A stretch of 64,000 bases of DNA from Streptacidiphilus sp041262165 (GCF_041262165.1 NZ_JBGCBY010000039.1:1-64000), one strand, 5' to 3'. Positions 9,400-17,620 are shown, numbered from the stretch's first letter. A program made the numbers and translations. The notes: generated by a model not told the origin, from the letters alone.

Positions 9400-9693
9400 C
9401 TGGCCGAGCCGGACCTGCGCAGTCTTGGCAGGCGCAGCTTCCGGGTCTACGGCCCGACCGCGCCGCTGCTCGACTCGCCCGCACTGGCCTCCTGGGAGCC
9501 GCACAACGGCACGCTCGCCGTGGTCGTCCTCTGCCACGATTTGCTGTTCGATGCGGACGGGCCCTATGTCGCGGTCCAGACGCAGGTGGAGGAGGACAGG
9601 CTCGGCCTGTACTCGCTCCAGGAGGTGATCGAGGACGAGCGTGACCGGCTGGTCGCATTGCCCGAGTGGCTTCAAGCCGACTCGAAATCGTAG
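9400..9693 (+). pseudogene. Unrecognised C-terminal coding fragment
   Basis: This open frame of 98 codons has no start codon of its own. It reads like real protein: SFRVYGPTAPLLDSPALASW near its start and LGLYSLQEVIEDERDRL near its end, with strong actinobacterial codon bias. I do not recognise the family. It is probably the 3' end of a gene whose front was lost next to the truncated MFS gene. Confidence 0.4.
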
Positions 9694-9822
9694 CGACGCG
9701 CACGACACAGCGAAGGAGAACTGGCTCGGCCGGTCGCCGAATGCGGGACCGTGGACACCAGGGCCCGGACGGACAGGCGGTGTGACGCAGCCGTGCACGC
9801 GGCTGGCGGTCCGGGCCGCTCT

Positions 9823-10410
9823 TCAGTTGCTTCGTGCCGCCGAATGCACGGTGTCCTGCAGGGTGGCGGCGGCGTCGGCGGCCAGGCTCGCGACCTCGGC
9901 GGCCGCGCGGGCGGCCCGTCCGGACACCCGCCAGGCGAGCATGCGCAGGGCAATGGCCGGCGACGGCGGGAAGACGCCGAGCTGGCCGAGCATGGCGATG
10001 TCGTCCCGCAGCGCCTCGTGCCGGACCACCTTCCCGTCGCGCACGTCGAGCACGTGGACCTGCTCGAAATCGACCTCACGACCGGTCGGGGGGATGGCCT
10101 GGTCGAGAGCGCCGTCCTGGAAACGCACGAACGGGCCGGTGTGCCGACCCTGCATGCGCAGCCGGACCCAGACCTGATCGTCGTTCGCGGCAATGCCGAG
10201 GACGGGGAAGCGCAGGTCGCTGAAGGCCGAACGCAACCACGCCGATGAGGCCAGAGTGCCTGCTGGTCCTGCTACGGCGCAGGCCGGCGGTGCGACGGCG
10301 GCCTCCCGGTTGTAGTTGTCCTGACCTACGACATCGAGAGCCAGAGCGGGGTCGCCCGTCTCGAGTATCCGGAAGAGCCCGTGCGCCAGTTCGACGGTGT
10401 CCAGGGCCAT
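9823..10410 (-). CDS. SnoaL-like ester cyclase / NTF2-fold protein
   Basis: A 195-residue protein whose first 140 residues form an NTF2/SnoaL-type cone fold (LRSAFSDLRFPVLGIAANDD, then VWVRLRMQGRHTGPFVRF and VHVLDVRDGKVVRHEA). A helical tail rich in Ala (AARAAAEVASLAADAAA) follows. The family covers polyketide ester cyclases and many uncharacterised hydrolase-like proteins. ATG 10410 follows GGAGAGG at 8 bases; a GTG three codons upstream is possible. It is divergent from the TetR gene at 10554, which probably controls it. C-terminal fragments of close paralogues occur at 11699 and 37270. Confidence 0.8.
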   Translation of the reverse strand: MALDTVELAHGLFRILETGDPALALDVVGQDNYNREAAVAPPACAVAGPAGTLASSAWLRSAFSDLRFPVLGIAANDDQVWVRLRMQGRHTGPFVRFQDGALDQAIPPTGREVDFEQVHVLDVRDGKVVRHEALRDDIAMLGQLGVFPPSPAIALRMLAWRVSGRAARAAAEVASLAADAAATLQDTVHSAARSN

Positions 10411-10496
10411 CGTTTCCACCTCTCCGCTGTGCGGCCTTCGTCGGCCGCCGCCTCGGCTGCCGTAACGGGTTCGGTTCCGTCACGCCGGGCTGAGAT

Positions 10497-10523
10497 ATTG
10501 AGGTTATAGAGAACCTAATCAAT
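10497..10523. promoter_or_regulatory. Probable TetR operator between ester cyclase and TetR genes
   Basis: Centred on AGGTTATAGAGAACCT (10501-10516), with 5-bp arms AGGTT/AACCT; the outer bases ATTGA and ATCAAT extend the symmetry imperfectly. It is the only AT-rich palindrome in the 143-bp divergent intergenic region and lies 31 bp upstream of the regulator ATG. Confidence 0.6.
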
Positions 10524-10553
10524 ACGTCAAACGGTCATCAGTAGGATGGGGCC

Positions 10554-11165
10554 ATGGCCTCCAAGCGCGCGTACATCTCGCCCTTGCGCGAGAAAGCCGC
10601 TGCTCAGACGCGCGCGCTGATCCTGCGGCGGGCCACAGAGTTGTTTGCCGACCGCGGCTACGGGCGAGTGACGGTCGCGGACATCGCGGCGGCGGCCGGA
10701 GTCGCCTCGAAGACCGTCTTCGCGAGCGTGGGCAGCAAGGCCGACATCCTCGACCGGATCGTCGAGGAGGGCGTTGCTGCGTCGGGCTACGAGCAGGCCA
10801 TGGAGCAGGTGATCGCCCAGCGGACGCCCGAGGCGGTCCTCGAAGCCCTTGCTCGCGGCACGCGGTTGGGCAACGAGGGGCAGTTCACCGTGCACGAGGC
10901 GATCCGCAAGGCCCTGCCCTGCCACGAGCACGGCGAGGCGCTGTGGGAACGTGCGAGCGCGGACTACCGCGGCGCACTCCACGCCGCCGCCCGTCACCTC
11001 CACACTCTGGCTCCACCGCCCCGCTACACGGTGGACGAGACGGCGGACCTGCTGTGGTACTGGTTCGGCCCCAGTGGCTGGCGCACGTTGGTGGTCGAGA
11101 ACGGCTGGTCGTGGGACCGAGCCGAGGAAGTCCTGCACAGAACCGCCGTCGCCACCATCTACTGA
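10554..11165 (+). CDS. TetR-family transcriptional regulator
   Basis: 203 residues. The N-terminal HTH runs TRALILRRATELFADRGY then VTVADIAAAAGVASKTVFASVGSK (about residues 20-65); the Tyr of the usual YYHF is Phe-Ala-Ser here. The C-terminal ligand domain is typical in length. It is divergent from the SnoaL-like gene at 9823-10410 with a palindrome between them, so autoregulation plus control of that gene is the likely job. The ligand is unknown. Immediately downstream lies a receiver-domain remnant. Confidence 0.9.
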   Translation: MASKRAYISPLREKAAAQTRALILRRATELFADRGYGRVTVADIAAAAGVASKTVFASVGSKADILDRIVEEGVAASGYEQAMEQVIAQRTPEAVLEALARGTRLGNEGQFTVHEAIRKALPCHEHGEALWERASADYRGALHAAARHLHTLAPPPRYTVDETADLLWYWFGPSGWRTLVVENGWSWDRAEEVLHRTAVATIY

Positions 11166-11167
11166 AG

Positions 11168-11420
11168 CTGCGGGGCGCGCCGGTCGCGGTGATCCTCGCC
11201 GACCGCATGCCGAGGATGAACGGCATCGAGTTCATGGAGCAGGCGCTCGACCCCTTCCCAGGCGCCCTGCGGGTGCTGCTCACCGCCTACGCCTACACCA
11301 ACGCGGCGCTTGACGCCATCGATGTGGTCGACCTGTACCTGCTCGAGCCGTGGGATTCGCCGGAGGAGAAGCTGTACCAGGTGGTGGACGACCTACTGGA
11401 GTCCTGGCGGGCCACCCACG
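11168..11420 (+). pseudogene. Response-regulator receiver remnant (thioredoxin-reductase-linked type)
   Basis: The frame reads APVAVILADRMPRMNGIEFM, then LRVLLTAYAYTNAALDAIDVV and WDSPEEKLYQVVDDLLESW. This matches the receiver domain of proteins that fuse a response regulator to a thioredoxin-disulfide-reductase-like FAD module. The start of the receiver and the whole FAD part are missing. In relatives the segment after VVD reads DHYLLKPWD; here residues are missing (DLYLLEPWD). It begins directly after the TetR stop codon. Confidence 0.6.
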
Positions 11421-11439
11421 GCAGGGAGGCGGGGACGAC

Positions 11440-11715
11440 CAAGGCCGTCGGTCAGGTGGTCGTCGTTCTCCACGATCCCGGCCTCTGTGGTGTCCACACC
11501 GTACGGCTGGCCCTCCGGCGCGATCGCACGGGCGAAGGCGCGAAAGGCTCCTGGATCCCACCGGTACGGGATCGGGCGCGAACAGGTTGACACCGAAACT
11601 GACGCCGGCCGAGCGGGCACGGGCGATCTGCCGCTCAGAGCGTCTGCGGTCCTGTACGCACGGGCGAGGAAGCCGAGGCTGTCGGCACCGGCCGCTGCGA
11701 TGACAGGACGAGCCG
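11440..11715 (-). pseudogene. Nitronate monooxygenase, N-terminal fragment
   Basis: On the minus strand VIAAAGADSLGFLARAYRTAD and AGVSFGVNLFAPDPVPV align with residues ~35-85 of the intact enzyme at 11868-12968. After a frameshift near 11570, AFRAFARAIAPEGQPYGVD and AGIVENDDH continue to about residue 130. The first strand and everything after about 11440 are missing. A C-terminal fragment of the same type lies on the plus strand at 29055-29430. Confidence 0.75.
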
Positions 11716-11777
11716 GACGCGCGGCCGTTGAGGTCGCGGCACTGGCGGCCGATGCCGCCGCTCTCCTGCAGGAATGA
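11699..11777 (+). pseudogene. Ester-cyclase C-terminal tail fragment
   Basis: TGRAGRAAVEVAALAADAAA followed by LLQE and a stop copies the Ala-rich tail of the SnoaL-like protein encoded at 9823-10410 (SGRAARAAAEVASLAADAAA). Only about 25 codons remain, on the opposite strand from that gene. Confidence 0.55.
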
Positions 11778-11867
11778 CCCAGGGCAGCGCCGCTGAGCCG
11801 TCCCGGACCTTGGCCGCGCAGGAGTCGGGCGCTGTCGCCGTCGAGAGCACCTGGGGGCGGTTCGCAG

Positions 11868-12968
11868 TCAGAGCCGGGACGCCAGCCGCTGCAGGATCTG
11901 GCCGGTGGGCTCGGCGGTGGCGTGGTGGTATCCGGTGCCGGCCCACAGGTTGATCCGTTCGGGATCGTCCGCGGCGGCGGCAGCTTTGCGCATTGGGCTG
12001 GTCAGGTGGTGCAGTGCGGGATAGCCGGCCGGGGCGAGGTCGGTATAGCGGTCGGTGAACCCGTTGCGCAGTGCCCTTGCGGGACGGCCGGTGAACGCCC
12101 GGGTCACCATGGTCTGGCGCCGTGCTGGGTCGGCCAGCGCGGCCCTGTGGGGTCGTGAGGTGCCGGCCTCGTCCACCATGGTCTGGCGCCGTGCTGGGTC
12201 GGCCAGCGCGGCCCTGTGGGGTCGTGAGGTGCCGGCCTCGTCGGCACGCAGTAGGACGGTGCCGACCATGACCGCCGCGGCTCCGGCATGCAGCGCGCCG
12301 GTCGCGGCCGCTGGGGTGGCCACTCCGCCTGCGGCGACGAGCGGCAGGGACACCGCCTGGCGCACCTCGCCCAACAGGTCGGTCAGGGGGACGGGCGCCG
12401 GAATGTGCTGCGGGCTGAGCGTGCCGGAGTGTCCTCCTGCGGCCGAGGCTTGCACGGCCAGTACGTCGGCGCCGGCTGCAGCGGCGAGGCGGGCCTCCGC
12501 GGCCGAGGTGACCGTCTGGACGACCAGGGTTCCGGCGGCGCGCAGTGCGGCGATCACGGCTGCCTCCGGGATGGCGAAGGTGAAGCTGACGACCGGTACC
12601 GGGTCGGACAGCAGCAGGTCGATCTTGTCCGGCCAGTGGTCGTCGTCCTCGACGATTCCGATCGCCAGGGCGTCGATGCCGTAGGTCTCGGCCTCGGGTG
12701 CGACAGTGCGGGCGTAGCGGCGGAAGGCTTCCGGGTCGACCGGGACGCGATTGGGCGCGAACAGATTGACCCCGAAGGTCACGCCTTCGGAGCGGACCTG
12801 GGCGATCTGCTCGGCCAGTGCGTCGGCGGTCCGGTAGCCGCCGGCAAGAAACCCGAGGCTGCTCGCCCGGGCCGCTGCGGTGACCAGCGCGGGCGTGGTC
12901 GGGCCGCCGGCCATCGGCGCGGCGAGAATCGGGATGCTCACCCCGAGAGCAACCAGTGGCGAGACCAT
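11868..12968 (-). CDS. Nitronate monooxygenase with an internal 23-residue tandem duplication
   Basis: A 366-residue FMN enzyme of the nitronate monooxygenase family. Seen: SIPILAAPMAGG at the start, GVNLFAP near residue 67, QASAAGGHSGT (catalytic-His loop) near residue 185, and LVAAGGVATPAAATGALHAG as the phosphate site. The segment starting DEAGTSRPHRAALADPARRQ is present twice in tandem, in frame, from a 69-bp DNA duplication at 12105-12242; without it the protein would be about 343 residues. ATG 12968 has AGGAGG at 6 bases. The TetR gene 89 bp downstream on the same strand may regulate it, as NemR does for a reductase in Escherichia coli; that link is inference. Confidence 0.88.
   Translation of the reverse strand: MVSPLVALGVSIPILAAPMAGGPTTPALVTAAARASSLGFLAGGYRTADALAEQIAQVRSEGVTFGVNLFAPNRVPVDPEAFRRYARTVAPEAETYGIDALAIGIVEDDDHWPDKIDLLLSDPVPVVSFTFAIPEAAVIAALRAAGTLVVQTVTSAAEARLAAAAGADVLAVQASAAGGHSGTLSPQHIPAPVPLTDLLGEVRQAVSLPLVAAGGVATPAAATGALHAGAAAVMVGTVLLRADEAGTSRPHRAALADPARRQTMVDEAGTSRPHRAALADPARRQTMVTRAFTGRPARALRNGFTDRYTDLAPAGYPALHHLTSPMRKAAAAADDPERINLWAGTGYHHATAEPTGQILQRLASRL
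12105..12242. repeat. 69-bp tandem duplication inside the nitronate monooxygenase gene
   Basis: Two adjacent copies (12105-12173 and 12174-12242), apparently identical apart from the final base. The length is a multiple of three, so the reading frame is preserved and 23 residues are repeated. Replication slippage or a very recent duplication is likely. Confidence 0.95.
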
Positions 12969-13058
12969 GATCTTTCCTCCTGCGAGCTGGCGGTGCTCAC
13001 CGTGCCAGGTCCACCGATCGGCCCCGACAGCTGCGGATCGAGATCTGCGGCTGGCGTG

Positions 13059-13676
13059 TCAGGTGTTGGCCGGCGCCTGCGGCGTGCGAGCGCCCAGCAG
13101 CGCCAGGCAGTTGGTCCACAGTGCGCTGAGCTGGGATGTGTTGTTGTAGAGCTTGGCGAACAAGACCTGGCCCTCAAGCTGCGCGACGACGGATCGGGCG
13201 GCTGCACGGGTGTCGGTGACTGTGACCTCGCCACGTTCGAGGGCCTCGGTGATGGCCGAGTCGACCATCTCGACCTGGGCGTCGAAGATCTCCTGCAGTC
13301 GCTTGCGGACGGCTTCGGCCTGGTTGCTCATCTCCAGGGTGAGATTGCCGAACATGCAGCCTGAAACGGTCCCGCAGCTCTGCTGGCCGGCCCGCTGGCC
13401 TGCTTCCGTGTCCTCGAACAGCTGCCGCAGCCGCTGCAGTGGCTCCGCGTCGCTGTTCAGGATGCGGGTCCAGTCGCGCTGCTGGGTGGCCCACTGCTCG
13501 TCGATCACGGCCAGCGCGAGAGTCTCCTTGGAATCGAAGAAGTAGTAGAAGCTGCCCTTGGGCACCCCGGCTGTCTTGCAGATCTCGGCCACACCCAGGT
13601 CCGAGTAGCCGCGCAGCTCGATGAGTGACTGTGCAGCGCTGAGGATCTTCTCTCTGGCATCACTGGTCCGTCCCAT
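13059..13676 (-). CDS. TetR-family regulator (NemR/LmrA-like)
   Basis: 205 residues with a clear HTH: AREKILSAAQSLIELRGY, then VAEICKTAGVPKGSFYYFFDSKE at 28-52. The C-terminal domain has QSCGTVSGCMFGNLTLEMS near 100-118, the Gly-Cys segment seen in regulators of the AcuR/NemR type that sense electrophiles through cysteines. That sensing is a family-based inference. It lies downstream of, and on the same strand as, the nitronate monooxygenase, with a palindromic operator just upstream of its own start at 13710. The ribosome site is weak. Confidence 0.88.
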   Translation of the reverse strand: MGRTSDAREKILSAAQSLIELRGYSDLGVAEICKTAGVPKGSFYYFFDSKETLALAVIDEQWATQQRDWTRILNSDAEPLQRLRQLFEDTEAGQRAGQQSCGTVSGCMFGNLTLEMSNQAEAVRKRLQEIFDAQVEMVDSAITEALERGEVTVTDTRAAARSVVAQLEGQVLFAKLYNNTSQLSALWTNCLALLGARTPQAPANT

Positions 13677-13709
13677 GTTGCCAGTATACGACCGCTCGAC
13701 TACCCTTTA

Positions 13710-13726
13710 CTAGACCGGTCGGCTAG
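13710..13726. promoter_or_regulatory. Probable TetR operator
   Basis: CTAGACCGGTCGGCTAG, 34 bp upstream of the TetR start, with the perfect core GACCGGTC and CTAG at both edges. The 13-mer GACCGGTCGGCTA recurs with one mismatch (GACCGGTCGACTA) at 36188-36200 upstream of the SDR at 35439, suggesting that one regulator reads both sites. Confidence 0.65.
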
Positions 13727-13871
13727 TGGAGTCGTCCCGCCCCTGGCAAGGGCGCGGCGGCCGTCTGCCACGACGGCGGGGGTCGATCGTCGCACGGTTC
13801 CTGACCCGAAATGTCGCGGCTTCCGCGTCCAGGGTGTCGGGGTCGGATTCGGCCCGCGTCCACCGGCTCCG

Positions 13872-13913
13872 GCGCCGGCAGGTGCGGCAGCTCGCTGCCG
13901 CACCTGCCGGCGC
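13872..13913. terminator. Long GC-rich perfect hairpin
   Basis: Two 20-base arms (13872-13891 and 13894-13913) are exact reverse complements with only two bases between them. Transcribed from either strand it would form a very stable stem. There is no T-run, so it is either an actinobacterial-type hairpin terminator or a cruciform/protein site. It sits between the TetR operator and the NTF2-like gene. Confidence 0.6.
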
Positions 13914-14013
13914 TCCAGTGCCGGGGCCTCTTTCCGGTTCCTGTTCCGGACAGCGTCCGCCCGCGGACGGGCGCCGCCCCACCTCCCGTTGTGCACAGAG
14001 GAGAGCTGACACG

Positions 14014-14394
14014 ATGAGTGCTGATGTAGCGAACGACCCGATGCGCGAGGTGCTGACGCGCTGGAAGGCCGCCTTCGACGGCCACCAGGCGGACGTCATG
14101 GCCGACCTGTTCACGCCCGACGCCCTCTTCCAGGGATTCGGACCCGAGGTCATCTCCGGCCGGGATGCGGTACGCGGCTACTACGAGGCTGTCCCGGACT
14201 ACCGCAGGGCCCATCTGGGGGACGTCGACAGCTACCGGATCGGCGAGCAGGTGGCCGGCGGCTTCGCCGACGTCGCTTTCCGGGATCCGACGGGTTGGGA
14301 GGCCCCTGTGCACCTGTCACTGGTCCTGCAGCGCGAGGGCGCCAGTTGGCGGATTCGTCAGTACCACGTCTCCCGGATCGCCGCCGACCACTGA
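14014..14394 (+). CDS. NTF2/SnoaL-like small protein
   Basis: 126 residues with the whole NTF2 cone fold: EVLTRWKAAFDGHQADVMAD as the first helix, ALFQGFGPEVISGRDAVRGYY, and HLSLVLQREGASWRIRQYHV as the last strands. It belongs to the SgcJ/EcaC-type group of unknown substrate. ATG 14014 is preceded by AGAGGAGAG. The intact paralogue at 35030-35401 and a remnant at 229-471 both sit beside atypical SDR genes; this copy has no SDR partner. Function is not known. Confidence 0.82.
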   Translation: MSADVANDPMREVLTRWKAAFDGHQADVMADLFTPDALFQGFGPEVISGRDAVRGYYEAVPDYRRAHLGDVDSYRIGEQVAGGFADVAFRDPTGWEAPVHLSLVLQREGASWRIRQYHVSRIAADH

Positions 14395-14731
14395 GGTCAG
14401 CGACGATCCGCGCCTGCGAGGCCGGGCACGCCGGGAGGCTGCACGTACCAGCAGCGAGAAACCGGTCGTGGCGCCGTCTCCGGTCACCGGCGCACTGCGG
14501 CGCCATGGAAAGGCGGCGTGCCTCACCGCGCCGGGGCGCGTTCGGGGTGGAGCTGGTCCGCATCACTGCTCGTGTCGCAGGCGCGCGGGCCGACCGGCCG
14601 CCCGCCTGATCGTGCCTGTCTGCCCGCCTCGGCGGGCACGGTGTGCCGCAAGGGCGCACCACCATCCCTCTCCGCACGTTCCCTCCCATCACCACCGAAA
14701 GTCGCAACAGAATTCAGAAAGAGGAAAAGCC
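14395..14731. other. Intergenic stretch with a hairpin
   Basis: No gene is supported in these 337 bases. TGCCCGCC-TC-GGCGGGCA at 14621-14638 forms an 8-bp stem with a two-base centre and may end transcription of the NTF2-like gene. The last 30 bases carry the AGAAAGAGGA ribosome site of the next gene. Confidence 0.5.
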
Positions 14732-15355
14732 GTGAAGGAGTTCCTGGTCGAGCTCACCACCACCGTCCCCGAGGGCACCGACCCGACCGACGTCGCCCGC
14801 CGCGGCGCAGCCGAAGCCGTCCGGGCCGGAGAGCTGGCTGCCGCCGGCCACCTGGTCAGGCTGTGGCGCCCGGTGGGTGAACCGCGCAGTATCGGTCTGT
14901 GGCGGGCGGCCGACGAGGCCCAGCTGTACGAGAAGGTGCTCGGCACACTTCCCCTTTGGCCGTGGATGACCCCGGTGGTCACCGCCGTCCAGTCGCACCC
15001 CAACGACCCGGGCAGGACCAGCGACGCGGTCTCACTCGCACATACCGCTCCCGCCGCGACCAAGGCTGAACGGCGGGGAGCCGTGTGTGCGGCCGGAGCC
15101 CGCGCCCCAGCCGGCGGCCTCCGTCTCCGGTGCGCGAGGGCGGGGGGCCGCGCACGCATCGCTGGCTCACTTCGTCCGGGCGCTGGGCCGGGTCATGTCG
15201 GCGCTGCGGTCGGACGAGTCGTGTGCCACGCCTTCGCGCGGGAGTGGGCAACCGTTGTGTCTGGTCGGGCACGGTTCGAAGTGCGCGTTGCGGTAGGAGC
15301 TGATCTGCTGCTTGCTGGGGGAACGTGCGAGCATCCGGGAGAGGGATTCAGATGA
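14732..15355 (+). CDS. Muconolactone isomerase-family protein with anomalous C-terminal extension
   Basis: Residues 1-95 match the muconolactone delta-isomerase fold: KEFLVELTTTVPEGTDPTDV, then HLVRLWRPVGEPRSIGLWRA and LPLWPWMTPVVTAVQSHPND. Family members end at about this point. Here the frame stays open for a further ~110 residues of Arg/Ala/Gly-rich sequence with no family likeness and stops only at 15353-15355, overlapping the ATG of the next gene. The tail is probably translation of former intergenic DNA after loss of the stop codon. GTG 14732 has an AGAAAGAGGA site. The enzyme activity is not certain; many relatives lie outside aromatic catabolism. Confidence 0.7.
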   Translation: MKEFLVELTTTVPEGTDPTDVARRGAAEAVRAGELAAAGHLVRLWRPVGEPRSIGLWRAADEAQLYEKVLGTLPLWPWMTPVVTAVQSHPNDPGRTSDAVSLAHTAPAATKAERRGAVCAAGARAPAGGLRLRCARAGGRARIAGSLRPGAGPGHVGAAVGRVVCHAFAREWATVVSGRARFEVRVAVGADLLLAGGTCEHPGEGFR

Positions 15356-16374
15356 GCACCTATCGAGCCGCGCAGGTGGCCTCCGCCGGAGGCGTGTTCG
15401 AGCTCGTGGAGCGAGCGGTGACCCCGCCGGGGCCGGGCCACGTGCGGATCACCGTGGACGCCTCCGGGATCTGCCACAGCGACGCCGGGATGGTGAACGG
15501 CGTCTTCCCCGGCCTTCACTTCCCACTGGTCGCTGGCCACGAGATCGCCGGGCGTATCGCGGAGGTCGGCGAAGGCGTCTACAGCGGCTGGCGGGTGGGG
15601 GACCGGGTGGCCGTCGGATGGTTCGGTGGCAGCTGCGGTCACTGCACGCCCTGCCGCCAAGGCGACTTCATGGTCTGCGACAACCTGAAGGTGCCCGGCT
15701 GGGCCTACGACGGCGGCTATGCCCAGAGCGTCGTCGCGCCGGTCGACGCACTGGCCAGGATCCCGGACGGCCTGTCGCCGACCGACGCGGCACCGCTCGC
15801 CTGCGCGGGCGTCACCATGTTCGACGGCCTGCGCCGCAGTCCCGCCGGTCCCGGCGACCTGGTCGCCATCCTCGGTATCGGAGGCCTGGGACACCTGGGC
15901 GTACAGTTCGCGGTGGCGATGGGGTTCGAAACCGTGGCCATCGCACGCGGCAAGGACAAGACCGACCTGGCCAAGCAGCTCGGCGCGCACCACTACATCG
16001 ACAGCACGTCGGCCACGCCGGTCGCCGAGGCACTGCAGGCCCTCGGCGGGGCCAAGGTCGTCATGGCGACCGCGTCCAGCTCCGACGCCATCGCGGCGAC
16101 GGTCGACGGGCTCACACCGCGCGGCGAACTCGTCGTGATCGGCGCGACGCCGGAGCCGATGGGCATCAGCCCGCTGCAACTGCTCCTCCGCGGCCGTGTC
16201 CTGCGCGGACACCCGTCCGGCACCGCGCAGTCCGTGCAGGACACCATGGAGTTCAGTGTGCTGCACGGGATCGCTCCGACGAACGAGGTCGTGCCGTTGA
16301 GCCAGATCAACGAGGCGTACCAGCGCATGATGTCCGGTGCCGCGCGCTTCCGGATGGTGCTCACGCCGCAGTGA
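15352..16374 (+). CDS. Zinc-dependent alcohol dehydrogenase (MDR)
   Basis: 340 residues. The catalytic zinc site is Cys41 (GICHSD), His63-Glu64 (AGHE) and a Cys near 152. The structural zinc uses Cys95, Cys98, Cys101 and Cys109 (CGHCTPC ... MVC). The NAD(P) fold has GIGGLGHLG near 183. Such enzymes oxidise primary alcohols or reduce aldehydes. ATG 15352 overlaps the stop of the upstream frame by 4 bases, and AGAGGG lies upstream. All key residues are present, so I expect an active enzyme; the substrate is unknown. Confidence 0.93.
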   Translation: MSTYRAAQVASAGGVFELVERAVTPPGPGHVRITVDASGICHSDAGMVNGVFPGLHFPLVAGHEIAGRIAEVGEGVYSGWRVGDRVAVGWFGGSCGHCTPCRQGDFMVCDNLKVPGWAYDGGYAQSVVAPVDALARIPDGLSPTDAAPLACAGVTMFDGLRRSPAGPGDLVAILGIGGLGHLGVQFAVAMGFETVAIARGKDKTDLAKQLGAHHYIDSTSATPVAEALQALGGAKVVMATASSSDAIAATVDGLTPRGELVVIGATPEPMGISPLQLLLRGRVLRGHPSGTAQSVQDTMEFSVLHGIAPTNEVVPLSQINEAYQRMMSGAARFRMVLTPQ

Positions 16375-16500
16375 CGCCCAGCTCCGCCCGGAGCTCCTGG
16401 ACGCACTCCCGCACCCCCGCGTCGTGGCGTTGCCACGCCAGCGGCCAGACGGGGTTCCAGTCCGCGTCGATCTCCGAGGTTGCCCCCGCAACGGGACGGC
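16361..16500 (-). pseudogene. Possible C-terminal fragment of a LysR-type regulator
   Basis: The minus strand reads DADWNPVWPLAWQRHDAGV and ends QELRAELGV before the stop at 16361. The pattern resembles the last strand and helix of LysR effector domains (compare YWTWSLVWRES in the LysR protein at 36281). It overlaps the end of the alcohol dehydrogenase gene by 14 bases. The evidence is short, so the call is tentative. Confidence 0.3.
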
Positions 16501-16633
16501 CGCCACGACCGGCTTCCTCTTTGCTGGTAGCCAGGCCCAGCCGCACCCGCCTGGCGCTGCGCCGGTGACGGCGGTCAGATGGTTCGATGGGCACGGCCCG
16601 TGATGATCAGGGGCGGCTTGGAGGCGGGTGCCA

Positions 16634-17620
16634 GTGACTGACAGTCAGAAGATTCCGCGCGCGGTGCTGGGGACATGGCCGACGCCCATCGAGCCGGCAC
16701 CGCGGCTGGCCCGCGCGCTGGGGCTCGGCGCGGACGACTTGTGGATCAAACGCGACGATCTGATCGGCCTGGGCGGCGGTGGCAACAAGGTACGCAAACT
16801 CGAATGGACCTGCGGGCAGGCCCTGGCAGCGGGTGCAACCGCTCTGGTGACCACGGGCGCGCCACAGAGCAATCACGCCCGGCTGACAGCCGCGGCGGGC
16901 GCTCGGCTGGGACTGGAAGTGACGTTGGTGCTCGCCGGAACGCCCGACACTTCGACGACGTCGGGCAACATCGCCCTCGATGGCCTCCTGGGCGCGACCA
17001 TCGTATGGGCCGGGGAGGTGGACGGGCGGGAACTTGACATCGTCGCCAGGCAGGTGAGCGAGCGCCTGCAGCAGCGGGGCGCCGTACCGGCGTTGATCCC
17101 GTTCGGTGGTTCGAGCGTGGCCGGCGCGCGTGGCTACGTCGAGTGCGCGCGGGAACTCCTTGCGCAGGTCCCTGCCCTTTCGACCGTGGTCACGGCGATG
17201 GGCTCGGGCGGCACCATGGCAGGCCTGGTCAGCGTGCTCGGTCCTTCACGCGTACTGGGTGTTCACTGCGGCGCGGTGAACGACCCCGGCGCGGCCGTCT
17301 CCCGGTTGGTCTCGGGCTTGTCCGGCAAGGACTGCCCGCCCGAGACGCTGAGATTGCGGCTGGACCAGGTGGGGGGCGGCTACGGCGAGGTGACCGACGC
17401 TGTCATGGACGCCCTCTTTCTGGCTGCCCGGACTGAAGGAATCATCCTGGACCCGATCTACACCGGGCGTGCGATGGCCGGGCTGGCCGCCGCGGTCGCC
17501 GACGGGGTCCTCGCGCCCGGCCATCGCACGGTCTTCCTCCACTCCGGAGGACTACCCGGTCTCTTCGGGCACCCGGCCACCCTCGCCAGGGCACGGGCCG
17601 AAGCGACCCGCGAGGAGTAG
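16634..17620 (+). CDS. PLP-dependent D-cysteine desulfhydrase/ACC-deaminase family enzyme
   Basis: 328 residues of fold-type II PLP enzyme. LWIKRDDLIGLGGGGNKVRK carries the Schiff-base Lys52, TTGAPQSNHARLTAAAGARLG is the phosphate/substrate loop, and AMGSGGTMAGL is the PLP phosphate-binding glycine loop. Relatives are D-cysteine desulfhydrases, ACC deaminases or L-cysteate lyases; sequence alone does not decide. GTG 16634 is preferred to GTG 16628 because GGAGG lies 9 bases before it. It is probably monocistronic. Confidence 0.87.
   Translation: MTDSQKIPRAVLGTWPTPIEPAPRLARALGLGADDLWIKRDDLIGLGGGGNKVRKLEWTCGQALAAGATALVTTGAPQSNHARLTAAAGARLGLEVTLVLAGTPDTSTTSGNIALDGLLGATIVWAGEVDGRELDIVARQVSERLQQRGAVPALIPFGGSSVAGARGYVECARELLAQVPALSTVVTAMGSGGTMAGLVSVLGPSRVLGVHCGAVNDPGAAVSRLVSGLSGKDCPPETLRLRLDQVGGGYGEVTDAVMDALFLAARTEGIILDPIYTGRAMAGLAAAVADGVLAPGHRTVFLHSGGLPGLFGHPATLARARAEATREE

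Noticed and set aside
12105..12242. CRISPR-like array from repeated sequence
   Set aside because: Only two directly adjacent copies with no spacers, lying inside a coding gene. No cas genes are present.
12055..13364. Plus-strand frames opposite the nitronate monooxygenase and TetR genes
   Set aside because: Ser/Ala/Arg- or Gly/Arg-rich antisense translation. The minus-strand proteins are recognised families with good ribosome sites.
15040..15351. A separate small gene inside the isomerase tail region
   Set aside because: Frames on both strands are Arg/Ala/Gly-rich and lack ribosome sites.
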